Assembly: GCA_905479025.1 (NCBI GenBank)
Contig: CAJQKX010000202.1
Coordinates: 1 to 7,144, forward strand
Direction: 5' to 3'
Length of the DNA stretch: 7,144 bases
Source: an uncultured Paraglaciecola sp.
GTDB lineage: Bacteria; Pseudomonadota; Gammaproteobacteria; Enterobacterales; Alteromonadaceae
Positions 1 through 6,944 of the stretch are shown in pieces. Below the pieces are notes generated by a model, which worked only from the letters and a program-made list of their open reading frames with translations, did no database searches and was not told where the DNA came from. Within the stretch, counting starts at the first letter, position 1. The number at the start of each line of letters is the position of its first letter. Both the position numbers and the translations under genes were made by a program.

Positions 1-1
1 A

Positions 2-52
2 ATAGGCGATTGGCGCATTTTAGGCAGCAGCACTGCCAAAGTTCTCAAATGA
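2..52 (+). CDS. Possible 3' end of a gene entering from the left edge
   Basis: Frame 2 is open from the window edge to a TGA at 50-52 and gives 16 residues reading IGDWRILGSSTAKVLK. The composition looks like a real protein C-terminus, but the stretch is far too short to assign to a family. Frame 1 is also open, to a TAA at 97-99, but its translation is less protein-like. No terminator hairpin follows either stop. This could be coincidence in non-coding DNA; the sequence to the left would decide it. Confidence 0.25.
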   Translation: MGDWRILGSSTAKVLK

Positions 53-196
53 ACAAACCTGCAGTATTAAGCAGTAATATAAAACTGAAAAACACATAAA
101 TGAACAATAGATACTCATTTGCAATATTAATCTCAACCAATCAAGCCTAATAAATAAACACGATTGTTAAAACAGTGCATACAACATGCCTCAATT

Positions 197-209
197 TGAA
201 GACGTTACA
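197..209 (+). promoter_or_regulatory. Possible MetR-type binding site
   Basis: The sequence TGAAGACGTTACA matches the known gammaproteobacterial MetR consensus TGAA-N5-TTCA at seven of eight fixed positions. It lies 58 bp before the start codon of a homocysteine-using enzyme, and homocysteine is the MetR co-effector. The overlapping AGACGTTA also resembles a single MetJ box (AGACGTCT, six of eight), but no tandem copy is next to it. A match this short is expected by chance at appreciable frequency, so the call rests mainly on its position. Confidence 0.25.
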
Positions 210-252
210 CGCCAGCAAACAATCAGTTTTTTAGGTATTATCTACACATAAA

Positions 253-258
253 AAGGAA
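253..258 (+). promoter_or_regulatory. Ribosome binding site of the homocysteine methyltransferase gene
   Basis: AAGGAA stands 8 nt before the ATG at 267. The close match and good spacing fix this start rather than a later in-frame ATG. Confidence 0.75.
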
Positions 259-266
259 CGAAAAAA

Positions 267-1157
267 ATGAGTACGGTCACACTTCTTGATGGAGGCATGG
301 GGCAAGAGTTGTTGCGCAGAAGTTCACGAGTCATAACACCTATGTGGTCTGCTGATATCATGTTGAATGAGCCGATACTGGTGAGAGATTTACACCGTGA
401 GTTTATCGATAGCGGTGCGCGCGTCATCACACTCAATAGTTATACTGCGACACCACAACGCCTAAAAAGAGAAAATGAACTTCACCAATTAGAAAACCTT
501 CATCAGCTGGCCATGAATGCAGCGCAAAAGGCAGTTGAACTGTCTCAGCGCAACGATGTTGCAATAGCAGGCTGTCTTCCACCCTTGGTGGCTAGTTATC
601 GCCCAGATGTATCCCTGTCATTCAAAGACTCACTTGACACCTACCGTCGACTTGTCGAACTTCAATCACCCGCTAGCAATTTATTTATATGCGAAACGAT
701 GTCTTCAATTACCGAAGCACGTGCAGCCTGCACTGCTGCTCTCGAAAGTGGTAAACCTGTATGGGTTGCATTAACGGTCAGTGATGCACATCCACAACAA
801 TTACGAAGTGGTGAATCCCTAGAAGAGGCTTTGCAAGCACTCGCTTCTTTTGATACTCAGGCAACATTATTAAACTGCAGTCAACCTGAAGCAATTACTG
901 CGTGTTGGGAGCTTTTAAGAATGACACAAAGCAAGGTTGGTGCTTATGCCAATGGTTTTATATCAGTAGACTCATTGTACCCTGGAGACACAGTCGAGGA
1001 GCTGAGCATTCGTCAAGACATGAGCCCACAACAATATGCGGAACACGCAATGAGTTGGGTAAGAAATGGTGCATCAATTATAGGTGGCTGCTGTGAAATT
1101 GGACCGGGGCATATCAAAGCGTTGCACAGTAAATTATTCGATGAAGGATTTATCTAG
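267..1157 (+). CDS. Homocysteine S-methyltransferase family protein (MmuM-like)
   Basis: This 296-residue cytoplasmic enzyme belongs to the zinc-dependent homocysteine S-methyltransferase family. The family moves a methyl group onto homocysteine to make methionine, using S-methylmethionine or a related donor in MmuM. The N-terminal LLDGGMGQELLRR (from residue 6) is the family's opening strand of the TIM barrel, followed by ITLNSYTATP at 54-63. The three zinc ligands are present: Cys204 in LLNCSQPE, and Cys275-Cys276 in the C-terminal GGCCEIGP motif. Length is close to E. coli MmuM (about 310). There is no cobalamin or folate domain, so it is not MetH. No S-methylmethionine permease (mmuP) adjoins it, so the methyl donor is unresolved and no symbol is given. 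It appears to be a single-gene unit converging on hpd. Family confidence is high; exact substrate is uncertain. Confidence 0.9.
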   Translation: MSTVTLLDGGMGQELLRRSSRVITPMWSADIMLNEPILVRDLHREFIDSGARVITLNSYTATPQRLKRENELHQLENLHQLAMNAAQKAVELSQRNDVAIAGCLPPLVASYRPDVSLSFKDSLDTYRRLVELQSPASNLFICETMSSITEARAACTAALESGKPVWVALTVSDAHPQQLRSGESLEEALQALASFDTQATLLNCSQPEAITACWELLRMTQSKVGAYANGFISVDSLYPGDTVEELSIRQDMSPQQYAEHAMSWVRNGASIIGGCCEIGPGHIKALHSKLFDEGFI

Positions 1158-1183
1158 GCAGAGGTTCAATTTATCTAGATAAA
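1148..1183. repeat. Direct repeat over the stop codon plus a 14-bp palindrome
   Basis: ATTTATCTAG occurs at 1148-1157, ending in the TAG stop of the methyltransferase gene, and again at 1169-1178, offset by 21 bp. The second copy is part of a perfect palindrome, TTTATCTAGATAAA, at 1170-1183. No function is known to me; it may be a small duplication or chance in AT-rich DNA. Confidence 0.5.
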
Positions 1184-1250
1184 AAGCTCACATGGAAAGC
1201 CTTCATAAATAATGTGCACATATATTACAAATATTACAAAAATTTTGACG

Positions 1251-1284
1251 AGGGCCCCATGAGCCCTTCTTTTCCTTAATTTTT
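1251..1284 (+). terminator. Hairpin between convergent genes, likely terminator of the methyltransferase gene
   Basis: AGGGC (1251-1255) pairs with GCCCT (1263-1267) around the 7-nt loop CCCATGA. On the plus strand it is followed by the T-rich run TCTTTTCCTTAATTTTT (1268-1284), which overlaps the last codons of hpd. On the minus strand the same stem begins 9 nt after the hpd stop, but its T run lies about 8 nt beyond the stem, so termination in that direction would be weaker. The stem is only 5 bp, so this is a moderate call. Confidence 0.5.
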
Positions 1285-2355
1285 ATCCTTATTCAAAACG
1301 CCACGGTTAATTTGGTCACGTTCAATCGATTCGAACAATGCTTTAAAATTACCTTCACCAAAGCCATCATCACCTTTGCGTTGAATAAACTCGAAAAACA
1401 CCGGACCCAATTGGGTTTCAGAAAATATTTGCAGCAACAGTCTTGGACCATCTTCTGTGGTGCCATCCATTAAAATCCCGCGTGTTTGCAGTTCATCAAC
1501 AGACTCGCCATGATTGGGTAAACGACCTTCAAGCAACTCATAATATGTTTTTGGTGGCGCTGTCATAAATGGCATCCCCATGCTTTTCAAGCGATCCCAA
1601 CAAGCCACTAAATCATCGCAACTGAAGGCTATATGTTGAATACCTTCACCATTAAATGCCCGCAAGAATTCTTCAATTTGACCTTTACCGCCCTCACCTT
1701 CTTCATTCAAAGGAATACGAATTTTACCATCAGGTGCGGTAAGTGCTTTGGATGTTAAACCGGTGTATTCACCTTTAATGTCGAAGAAACGGACTTCTTG
1801 AAAGTTAAACAATGTTTGGTAAAAGTCAGCCCAATATTTCATGCGACCGCCATAAACGTTATGCGTTAGGTGATCAATGACATTAAAGCCGGCGCCAACG
1901 GGGTTGCGGTCAACACCATCAATGTAGTCAAAGTCGATGTCATAAATAGAAAGCTCATCGCCATAACGGTCAATTAAATAGATAATAGCGTTACCGATAC
2001 CACGAATAGCGGGTAAACGAAGTTCCATAGGACCCGTTTCAACAGCAACTGGCTCAGCACCCTGAGCTAATAAATACTCATAAGACTTAACCGCATTTTT
2101 CACTCTAAAACCCATTCCACAGGCAGATGGGCCATGTTCACGAGCAAAATACCAAGCCGCAGATTTTGGCTCATAGTTCGCAATTAAGTTGATGCCACCT
2201 TGACGCCATAATTGGGCATCCTTGGTACGGTGATTTGCAATTTGAGTAAATCCCATTACGGTAAATACTTTTTCTAATTGCCCTTTTTCAGGAGAAGAAA
2301 ATTCAATGAATTCAAATCCGTCTAAGCCCGCTGGATTTTCAAATAAGTCAGCCAT
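1276..2355 (-). CDS. hpd: 4-hydroxyphenylpyruvate dioxygenase
   Basis: This non-haem Fe(II) enzyme converts 4-hydroxyphenylpyruvate and O2 to homogentisate and CO2, the second step of tyrosine breakdown. The 359 residues form two vicinal-oxygen-chelate halves, roughly 12-140 and 157-330. The three iron ligands are visible: His162 in [11 protein letters not shown], His241 in [11 protein letters not shown] and Glu322 in [11 protein letters not shown]. They fall almost exactly where the Pseudomonas enzyme has its triad (His161, His240, Glu322). Substrate-pocket residues also appear conserved: Asn217 in IPLNEE, Gln226 in GKGQIEEF and Gln309 in LLLQIFSE. The C-terminal helix (about 335-355, [14 protein letters not shown]) is the active-site gate. 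The start at 2355 gives the usual N-terminus, [16 protein letters not shown]; the weak GAGAG-type Shine-Dalgarno lies at about 2361-2367. No hmgA or fumarylacetoacetase follows, so the gene looks monocistronic. Excess homogentisate can oxidise to pyomelanin if hmgA is absent or weak. Confidence 0.97.
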   Translation of the reverse strand: MADLFENPAGLDGFEFIEFSSPEKGQLEKVFTVMGFTQIANHRTKDAQLWRQGGINLIANYEPKSAAWYFAREHGPSACGMGFRVKNAVKSYEYLLAQGAEPVAVETGPMELRLPAIRGIGNAIIYLIDRYGDELSIYDIDFDYIDGVDRNPVGAGFNVIDHLTHNVYGGRMKYWADFYQTLFNFQEVRFFDIKGEYTGLTSKALTAPDGKIRIPLNEEGEGGKGQIEEFLRAFNGEGIQHIAFSCDDLVACWDRLKSMGMPFMTAPPKTYYELLEGRLPNHGESVDELQTRGILMDGTTEDGPRLLLQIFSETQLGPVFFEFIQRKGDDGFGEGNFKALFESIERDQINRGVLNKDKN

Positions 2356-2458
2356 TATGCACTCTCTTTAGTCATGTCTAAAACCCAAAATAGGTGTTTG
2401 CCTTTAAGGACATCTAATTTATGTCACCCAACTGTTTTAGCTAATTGAACTTAATAAT

Positions 2459-2471
2459 GCGGTTACACCGC
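2459..2471. repeat. Inverted repeat GCGGT-N3-ACCGC upstream of hpd
   Basis: GCGGT at 2459-2463 and ACCGC at 2467-2471 form a perfect 5-bp inverted repeat with a 3-bp spacer, about 104 bp before the hpd start. It is GC-rich inside very AT-rich DNA, which makes it stand out as a possible operator. I do not recognise it as the site of a known regulator. Confidence 0.35.
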
Positions 2472-2597
2472 TAAATTTGGACGCCAGCAGCTTAGGGTAT
2501 TTCAATAAAAAATGCTAAAAAGCAGACTTTATAAAACGCAATAATGCCTATTGAAAAGAAGTAAGTGTAAATAAATTGATACGGAACTGTCGATTTT

Positions 2598-2617
2598 AAC
2601 CGTAATTTCGGTTTTTT
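2598..2617 (+). terminator. Weak hairpin with T run inside the intergenic region
   Basis: AACCG (2598-2602) pairs with CGGTT (2609-2613) around a 6-nt loop, and the T run reaches 2617. It has the shape of a weak plus-strand intrinsic terminator, yet no plus-strand gene precedes it after 1157. It could end a small RNA or stray transcription, or be chance. The 5-bp stem is marginal. Confidence 0.25.
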
Positions 2618-2977
2618 GAACACGCATAACACCCACTTAGCCAAGTATAAAAAAATGAAACTGCCCTCTTTAAAAACTCAAGTGAAAATACAGTGAAATA
2701 GCTTATAAATAAATTTGATAAAATATGTATTAAAAAAAGTCTAAATAAGTACTTAAGCTCGTACTTGCCAAATGACCACATGTAACAGTTCGACAGATAA
2801 ATTACGCATTTAATTGCTTCTGCGGATACCGTATTGATTATTCACAATTGGCAAAAATGTGTGCCTTTTCCGCACGATAAATCTTATTTTTCAGAGAGTT
2901 GCAAACAGTGTTTTGTTAATAGATTTGATACCGTAATTTCACTCACTTTTTTTTCTGAAAATTGCGCGTCACAAACG

Positions 2978-3006
2978 TTGTTACCACTGACCTGTGTCTA
3001 TATACT
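2978..3006 (+). promoter_or_regulatory. Predicted sigma-70 promoter of putA
   Basis: A -35 hexamer TTGTTA (2978-2983) is separated by exactly 17 bp from a -10 hexamer TATACT (3001-3006), which match the consensus at four and five of six positions. Transcription would start near 3013, leaving a 5' leader of about 65 nt before the putA ATG. Of the promoters I looked for by eye, this is the best in the window. Confidence 0.6.
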
Positions 3007-3022
3007 CCGCGAAATATTAGGT

Positions 3023-3070
3023 AGGGTTAAAAAGCCCTTATCTAGAGATTTAATTTCCAGCTATTTGGAG
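3023..3070 (+). promoter_or_regulatory. Ribosome binding site and possible folded leader of putA
   Basis: GGAG at 3067-3070 stands 7 nt before the ATG at 3078 and fixes the start. Two small hairpins are possible in the predicted leader: AGGGTT (3023-3028) with AGCCCT (3033-3038), including one G-U pair, and TCCA (3056-3059) with TGGA (3066-3069). The second would cover most of the Shine-Dalgarno, but it has only 4-5 bp, so its effect may be nil. Confidence 0.5.
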
Positions 3071-3077
3071 TTGTATA

Positions 3078-6000
3078 ATGTTGTTTAACGGTAACCTAGT
3101 CACTGAGTCTGCCACTCGTCAAAAAATTCGCGATTTTTATCGAATAGATGAAAACCTTGCCGTTGAACACATTTTGCCAGATGCAGAAGTTAATATGCGT
3201 GCCCGCAGCCGAGCTTGGGATCGCGCACGCAAGATGGTGCTGCAAATTCGTAACGATCAGGATGGCAGCGGCGTGGTTGAGGCCCTGCTCAATGAATACT
3301 CCTTATCTTCAGCCGAAGGCGTAGTGTTGATGTGTCTAGCGGAAGCGTTATTACGGGTTCCAGACAAACGTACTCAAGATAAATTAATCAGCGACAAATT
3401 GTCCAAAGGCCAATGGAGCTCACATTTAGGTAACAGCGACTCCTTATTCGTCAACGCATCTTCTTGGGGCTTACTATTGACAGGTGGTTTGGTTAATTAT
3501 GCCAATCAAAAAAATAAATTTGGCTTCCTGAAACAAACCTTGGGTAAAGTTGGCGAGCCTGTTATTCGTAAAGCTATGAACATAGCCATGAAGGTCATGG
3601 GACAACAGTTTGTGATGGGTGAAACCATCGAAGACGCTGTAAAGCGCGCTGAAGAAAAAGAACGTAAAGGGTATGTTTATTCTTATGACATGCTAGGTGA
3701 AGGAGCCAGAACCCAAAAAGATGCAGACGATTATTTTGATGCTTATGCACAAGCTATAAAAATCATCGGCATAGCTGCAAAGGGCAAAGGGCCCAGAAAA
3801 AGCCCTGGAATTTCAGTTAAATTATCGGCTATTCATCCACGTTACGAATTTACCCATAGAGAAAGGGTAATGGAAGAGATCCCCACCAAACTAAAACAAT
3901 TATGTCTGCTGGCCAAAGAATATGATATTGGACTGACAGTCGATGCCGAAGAATCAGAGCGTCTTGACATCTCCCTAGATATAATTGAAAAGGTATTCAG
4001 TGATCCTGAATTAGCTGACTGGGATGGTTTTGGTTTAGCCGTGCAGTCTTATCAAAAGCGTGCCTTGTACGTGATTGACTGGTTGCGGGAGTTGACCGAA
4101 AAAGTCGGTCGTAAATTGATGGTCCGATTAGTAAAAGGGGCTTATTGGGATACGGAAATAAAAAATGCCCAAAAAGATGGTCTGGAACACTTTCCGGTAT
4201 TTACCCGTAAATCTTCTACCGACGTCTCTTACCATGCCTGCGCTAACCGCTTATTGGATTATCGTGACACTATATACCCACAATTTGCTACCCATAATGC
4301 TTACACTGCCGCTGTCATAGTAGAGTTGGCCGGTGATGACAAGGAAGGCTTTGAGTTTCAATGTCTGCATGGGATGGGTGATAGCCTATATGACCAAATA
4401 GTTTCTTTAGAAAGTATCCAATGCCGTATTTATGCTCCTGTGGGAGAGCATGAAGATTTATTAGCGTACTTGGTGCGTCGTCTTCTTGAAAACGGTGCAA
4501 ACTCTTCTTTTGTTAATGCCATTGTTGACGAATCAAGACCCGTTGAATCCTTACTCGAAGATCCAGTTGAGAAGACCCAACGTCTAAAATATAAATATAA
4601 CGATCAGATCCAAAAACCTATCAACTTGTACGGTGCAGAAAGAGACAATTCTAAAGGTCTTGATGTCACCGACATTAATCATATTACACCACTAAAAGTG
4701 GCCATTGATGGCTGGTTTGAAGAAAACGTATTGAGTGAGGAGCAAGTACCACTAGGCAGTCATGCCGTACGCAATCCTGCTAATTTAGATGAGATTATCG
4801 GCTTTCATCACTACGATACCCAACAGCAGATGGCAGATAAATTGACTGTTGCGCACAACGCTTTTAGCAGTTGGTCACAAACACCTATGACTGAACGAGC
4901 GAATTTGTTGCGCAGAACTGCTGATATTCTCGAACGCCATATAGATGAACTTATTGCACTGTGCATAAAAGAAGCAGGAAAAGTCACGTCAGATGGGGTG
5001 GATGAAGTCCGTGAAGCAGTAGACTTTTGTCGCTATTATGCCGCTAGAGCAGAAGAACTCTCAGAAGATAACAGATTAGCTCCCCGTGGCGTGGTGTTAT
5101 GTATCAGTCCTTGGAACTTTCCTTTAGCCATATTTTTAGGACAAGTAGCTGCTGCTCTCGTAACCGGTAATACTGTGATTGCCAAACCCGCAGAGCAAAC
5201 CAGTTTAATTGCCCTGCGTGCTTTACAGTTAATGGAATATGTTGGATTGCCCGCAGGTGTTGTGCAATCTGTTATTGCTGAAGGGCCAGATGTAGGCAAA
5301 GTCTTGTTGCCAGATGAGCGGATCAAAGCGGTCATGTTTACCGGTTCCACTGTTACTGGTAATGTCATTGCCAACGCCTTGGCTCAAAGAGGTGGTGAGC
5401 AAGTCCCCTTAATAGCTGAAACAGGTGGCCAAAACTGTATGATTGTTGACTCAACAGCCTTGCCAGAACAAGTGGTTGATGACGTCATCGCCTCTGGTTT
5501 TCAAAGCGCAGGACAACGTTGTTCAGCACTGAGAGTCCTGTTTTTGCAAGAAGAAATAGCTGACTCAGTAACCGAAATGTTAATAGGCGCATTGCAAGAA
5601 TTAAGTGTAGGTGATCCCGCTTTCCTAGCTACCGATATTGGCCCGGTAATTGACAAAAAAGCCTTGGCTAATTTACAAGCTCATGCTGAAGATATGCAAC
5701 ACAATGGAACCTTGTTATATGAGTGTAAAGTACCCGCTAACAAGGGTACATTTTTCGCTCCTAAACTTTATGAAATTGCAGATATCTCAGTTCTCAAACG
5801 TGAAGTATTTGGACCTTGTGTGCACATAGTGCGATTCAAGGGTGATGATCTTGAAAAAACAGTTGAAAAAATTAATGACACAGGTTTTGGTTTAACTATG
5901 GGCATTCATACTCGAATTGATGCCAGAGCCATGGAATTAGTTAAACTATCTCGCGCCGGAAACGTTTATGTAAACCGAAATATGATTGGTGCCATAGTGG

Positions 6001-6863
6001 GTGTTCAACCCTTTGGTGGCCGTGGACTCTCTGGAACTGGTCCTAAAGCAGGTGGACCCAATTACTTAACACGCTTAATGTTTGAAAAGTCGACGCCACG
6101 AGCCATAACTGAATTATTGCCTAACACCGATAAAGCGCTACAAAGTAACGAAGAAGGCAAGCTAGAAGCAGCTACCTTCATGACAAACGCTCACGCGACA
6201 GAGCATGAATGGCGTTTTACAGATTTAAATACGCGTCTATCATCATTACGACAATTACTCGCCACTATTGCCAAAGTGGATATAGTAGAAGAACTGGCTG
6301 ATGATTTAAATTCCACTTTAGCGGCAGCACGCTCGCAATTGATCAGTATCGAAAAACGTCTTAAAAAACCCAAGTTTTTACCTGGGCCAACAGGTGAATC
6401 CAATGTGTTGTATTTGGAACCCAGAGGCGTCCTGGTATGTTTCGCAGATAAAGATGTCACCTTTGAATATTGGGTATTATCCATCGTGACCGCCTTAGCA
6501 ACAGGGAATGTGGTCATTTCGGTGGTATCTGAGCTGTTTTACGCTGAAGCGATAGAGTTTCGTGAACAGTTTATTGCAACTGGCGCACCTGAAGGCGTAT
6601 TTCAAGTGGCTAAGCTTCATCACTTAGAAGCGTTGTTGGCTGAGGAAGCGCTAGCCGGTGTAGTCATAGACAGTGAATGTGAACGTTCCAGCTACATGGT
6701 ACAAATGTTAGCTAAACGGACTGGTGCAATACTACCTGTTATTACCGCTGAGTATTATGACAACTTGATACAGCGTTTATTAACAGAGAAAACGGTGAGC
6801 ATAGACACCACTGCATCCGGCGGTAATACTTCTCTCATGACACTGGTAGAAGATGAAGAATAA
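3078..6863 (+). CDS. putA: Bifunctional proline dehydrogenase / glutamate-semialdehyde dehydrogenase PutA, no DNA-binding domain
   Basis: PutA oxidises proline to P5C with FAD, then glutamate semialdehyde to glutamate with NAD+, passing the intermediate through an internal tunnel. The proline dehydrogenase barrel (about 173-525) shows DAEE (289-292), VRLVKGAYWD with Lys353, CLHGMG (429-434), and Arg467-Arg468 in LVRRLLENGAN, which bind the substrate carboxylate. The dehydrogenase domain (about 548-1028) shows PWNFP (678-682), FTGST (754-758), general-base region Glu781 in AETGGQN, catalytic Cys815 in SAGQRCSALR, EVFGP (909-913) and FGGRGLSGTG (979-988). Residues about 1040-1240 form the third, catalytically silent aldehyde-dehydrogenase-like domain, ending in a conserved SIDTTASGGNTSLM flap (1241-1254). 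The 1261 residues lack the N-terminal ribbon-helix-helix of E. coli PutA (1320), so this resembles the Sinorhizobium-type long PutA and cannot act as its own repressor by that route. It associates with the inner membrane when reduced, by analogy. Confidence 0.97.
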   Translation: MLFNGNLVTESATRQKIRDFYRIDENLAVEHILPDAEVNMRARSRAWDRARKMVLQIRNDQDGSGVVEALLNEYSLSSAEGVVLMCLAEALLRVPDKRTQDKLISDKLSKGQWSSHLGNSDSLFVNASSWGLLLTGGLVNYANQKNKFGFLKQTLGKVGEPVIRKAMNIAMKVMGQQFVMGETIEDAVKRAEEKERKGYVYSYDMLGEGARTQKDADDYFDAYAQAIKIIGIAAKGKGPRKSPGISVKLSAIHPRYEFTHRERVMEEIPTKLKQLCLLAKEYDIGLTVDAEESERLDISLDIIEKVFSDPELADWDGFGLAVQSYQKRALYVIDWLRELTEKVGRKLMVRLVKGAYWDTEIKNAQKDGLEHFPVFTRKSSTDVSYHACANRLLDYRDTIYPQFATHNAYTAAVIVELAGDDKEGFEFQCLHGMGDSLYDQIVSLESIQCRIYAPVGEHEDLLAYLVRRLLENGANSSFVNAIVDESRPVESLLEDPVEKTQRLKYKYNDQIQKPINLYGAERDNSKGLDVTDINHITPLKVAIDGWFEENVLSEEQVPLGSHAVRNPANLDEIIGFHHYDTQQQMADKLTVAHNAFSSWSQTPMTERANLLRRTADILERHIDELIALCIKEAGKVTSDGVDEVREAVDFCRYYAARAEELSEDNRLAPRGVVLCISPWNFPLAIFLGQVAAALVTGNTVIAKPAEQTSLIALRALQLMEYVGLPAGVVQSVIAEGPDVGKVLLPDERIKAVMFTGSTVTGNVIANALAQRGGEQVPLIAETGGQNCMIVDSTALPEQVVDDVIASGFQSAGQRCSALRVLFLQEEIADSVTEMLIGALQELSVGDPAFLATDIGPVIDKKALANLQAHAEDMQHNGTLLYECKVPANKGTFFAPKLYEIADISVLKREVFGPCVHIVRFKGDDLEKTVEKINDTGFGLTMGIHTRIDARAMELVKLSRAGNVYVNRNMIGAIVGVQPFGGRGLSGTGPKAGGPNYLTRLMFEKSTPRAITELLPNTDKALQSNEEGKLEAATFMTNAHATEHEWRFTDLNTRLSSLRQLLATIAKVDIVEELADDLNSTLAAARSQLISIEKRLKKPKFLPGPTGESNVLYLEPRGVLVCFADKDVTFEYWVLSIVTALATGNVVISVVSELFYAEAIEFREQFIATGAPEGVFQVAKLHHLEALLAEEALAGVVIDSECERSSYMVQMLAKRTGAILPVITAEYYDNLIQRLLTEKTVSIDTTASGGNTSLMTLVEDEE

Positions 6864-6913
6864 AATCACACCAATTTAAAACGTGCCACAAGGCAGGTTT
6901 TACTAAACGTCAG

Positions 6914-6944
6914 AAAAACCCAGCTAGCTAGCTGGGTTTTTTTT
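6914..6944 (+). terminator. Strong intrinsic terminator after putA
   Basis: AAAAACCCAGC (6914-6924) pairs perfectly with GCTGGGTTTTT (6931-6941) around TAGCTA, and eight Ts run from 6937 to 6944. It lies 50 nt after the putA stop with no gene between, so putA is probably the last gene of its transcript. The loop is itself self-complementary, making the whole 28 bp a perfect DNA palindrome. Confidence 0.9.

Larger units (their letters stand above)
53..266. other. AT-rich leader upstream of the homocysteine methyltransferase gene
   Basis: No convincing gene is present on either strand; stops are frequent in all frames. The stretch holds the possible regulatory site at 197-209, a -10-like hexamer TATTAT at 236-241, and the ribosome binding site at 253-258. 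No good -35 hexamer stands 16-18 bp before TATTAT, which would fit an activator-dependent promoter, but this is inference. Confidence 0.5.
2356..3077. other. Long AT-rich divergent intergenic region between hpd and putA
   Basis: This 722-bp gap holds no gene I can support. Two short open frames exist (minus 2596-2781, plus 2834-3088), but neither has a ribosome binding site or recognisable protein character, and the second overlaps the putA start. What it does hold: an inverted repeat GCGGT-TAC-ACCGC at 2459-2471; an 8-bp inverted repeat TTTCAATA/TATTGAAA at 2500-2507 and 2549-2556; a small hairpin with a T run at 2598-2617; a repeated CCGTAAT-type motif at about 2600, 2829 and 2931; and the putA promoter near the right end. 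No convincing hpd promoter stands out. Confidence 0.6.

Noticed and set aside
902..1096. Plus-strand 64-residue frame overlapping the methyltransferase gene
   Set aside because: The overlapped frame encodes the conserved zinc cysteine region, so this alternative frame is a shadow.
2596..2781. Minus-strand 61-residue open frame with hydrophobic stretches
   Set aside because: No ribosome binding site precedes its ATG. The Phe/Leu/Ile/Tyr-rich composition is what AT-rich non-coding DNA gives in this frame, and it spans the hairpin and repeat motifs.
3013..3077. Riboswitch in the putA leader
   Set aside because: The predicted leader is only about 65 nt with two very small hairpins; no known riboswitch class is recognisable.
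2834..3088. Plus-strand 84-residue open frame before putA
   Set aside because: It starts at a TTG with no ribosome binding site, has no recognisable protein character, runs across the predicted putA promoter and overlaps the putA start by 11 bp.
5036..5374. Minus-strand 112-residue open frame inside putA
   Set aside because: It lies antisense to the conserved PWNFP-to-FTGST part of the dehydrogenase domain, so it is explained as a shadow of putA coding.
6191..6517. Minus-strand 108-residue open frame inside putA
   Set aside because: It is antisense to the C-terminal domain of putA and has no ribosome binding site or family resemblance.
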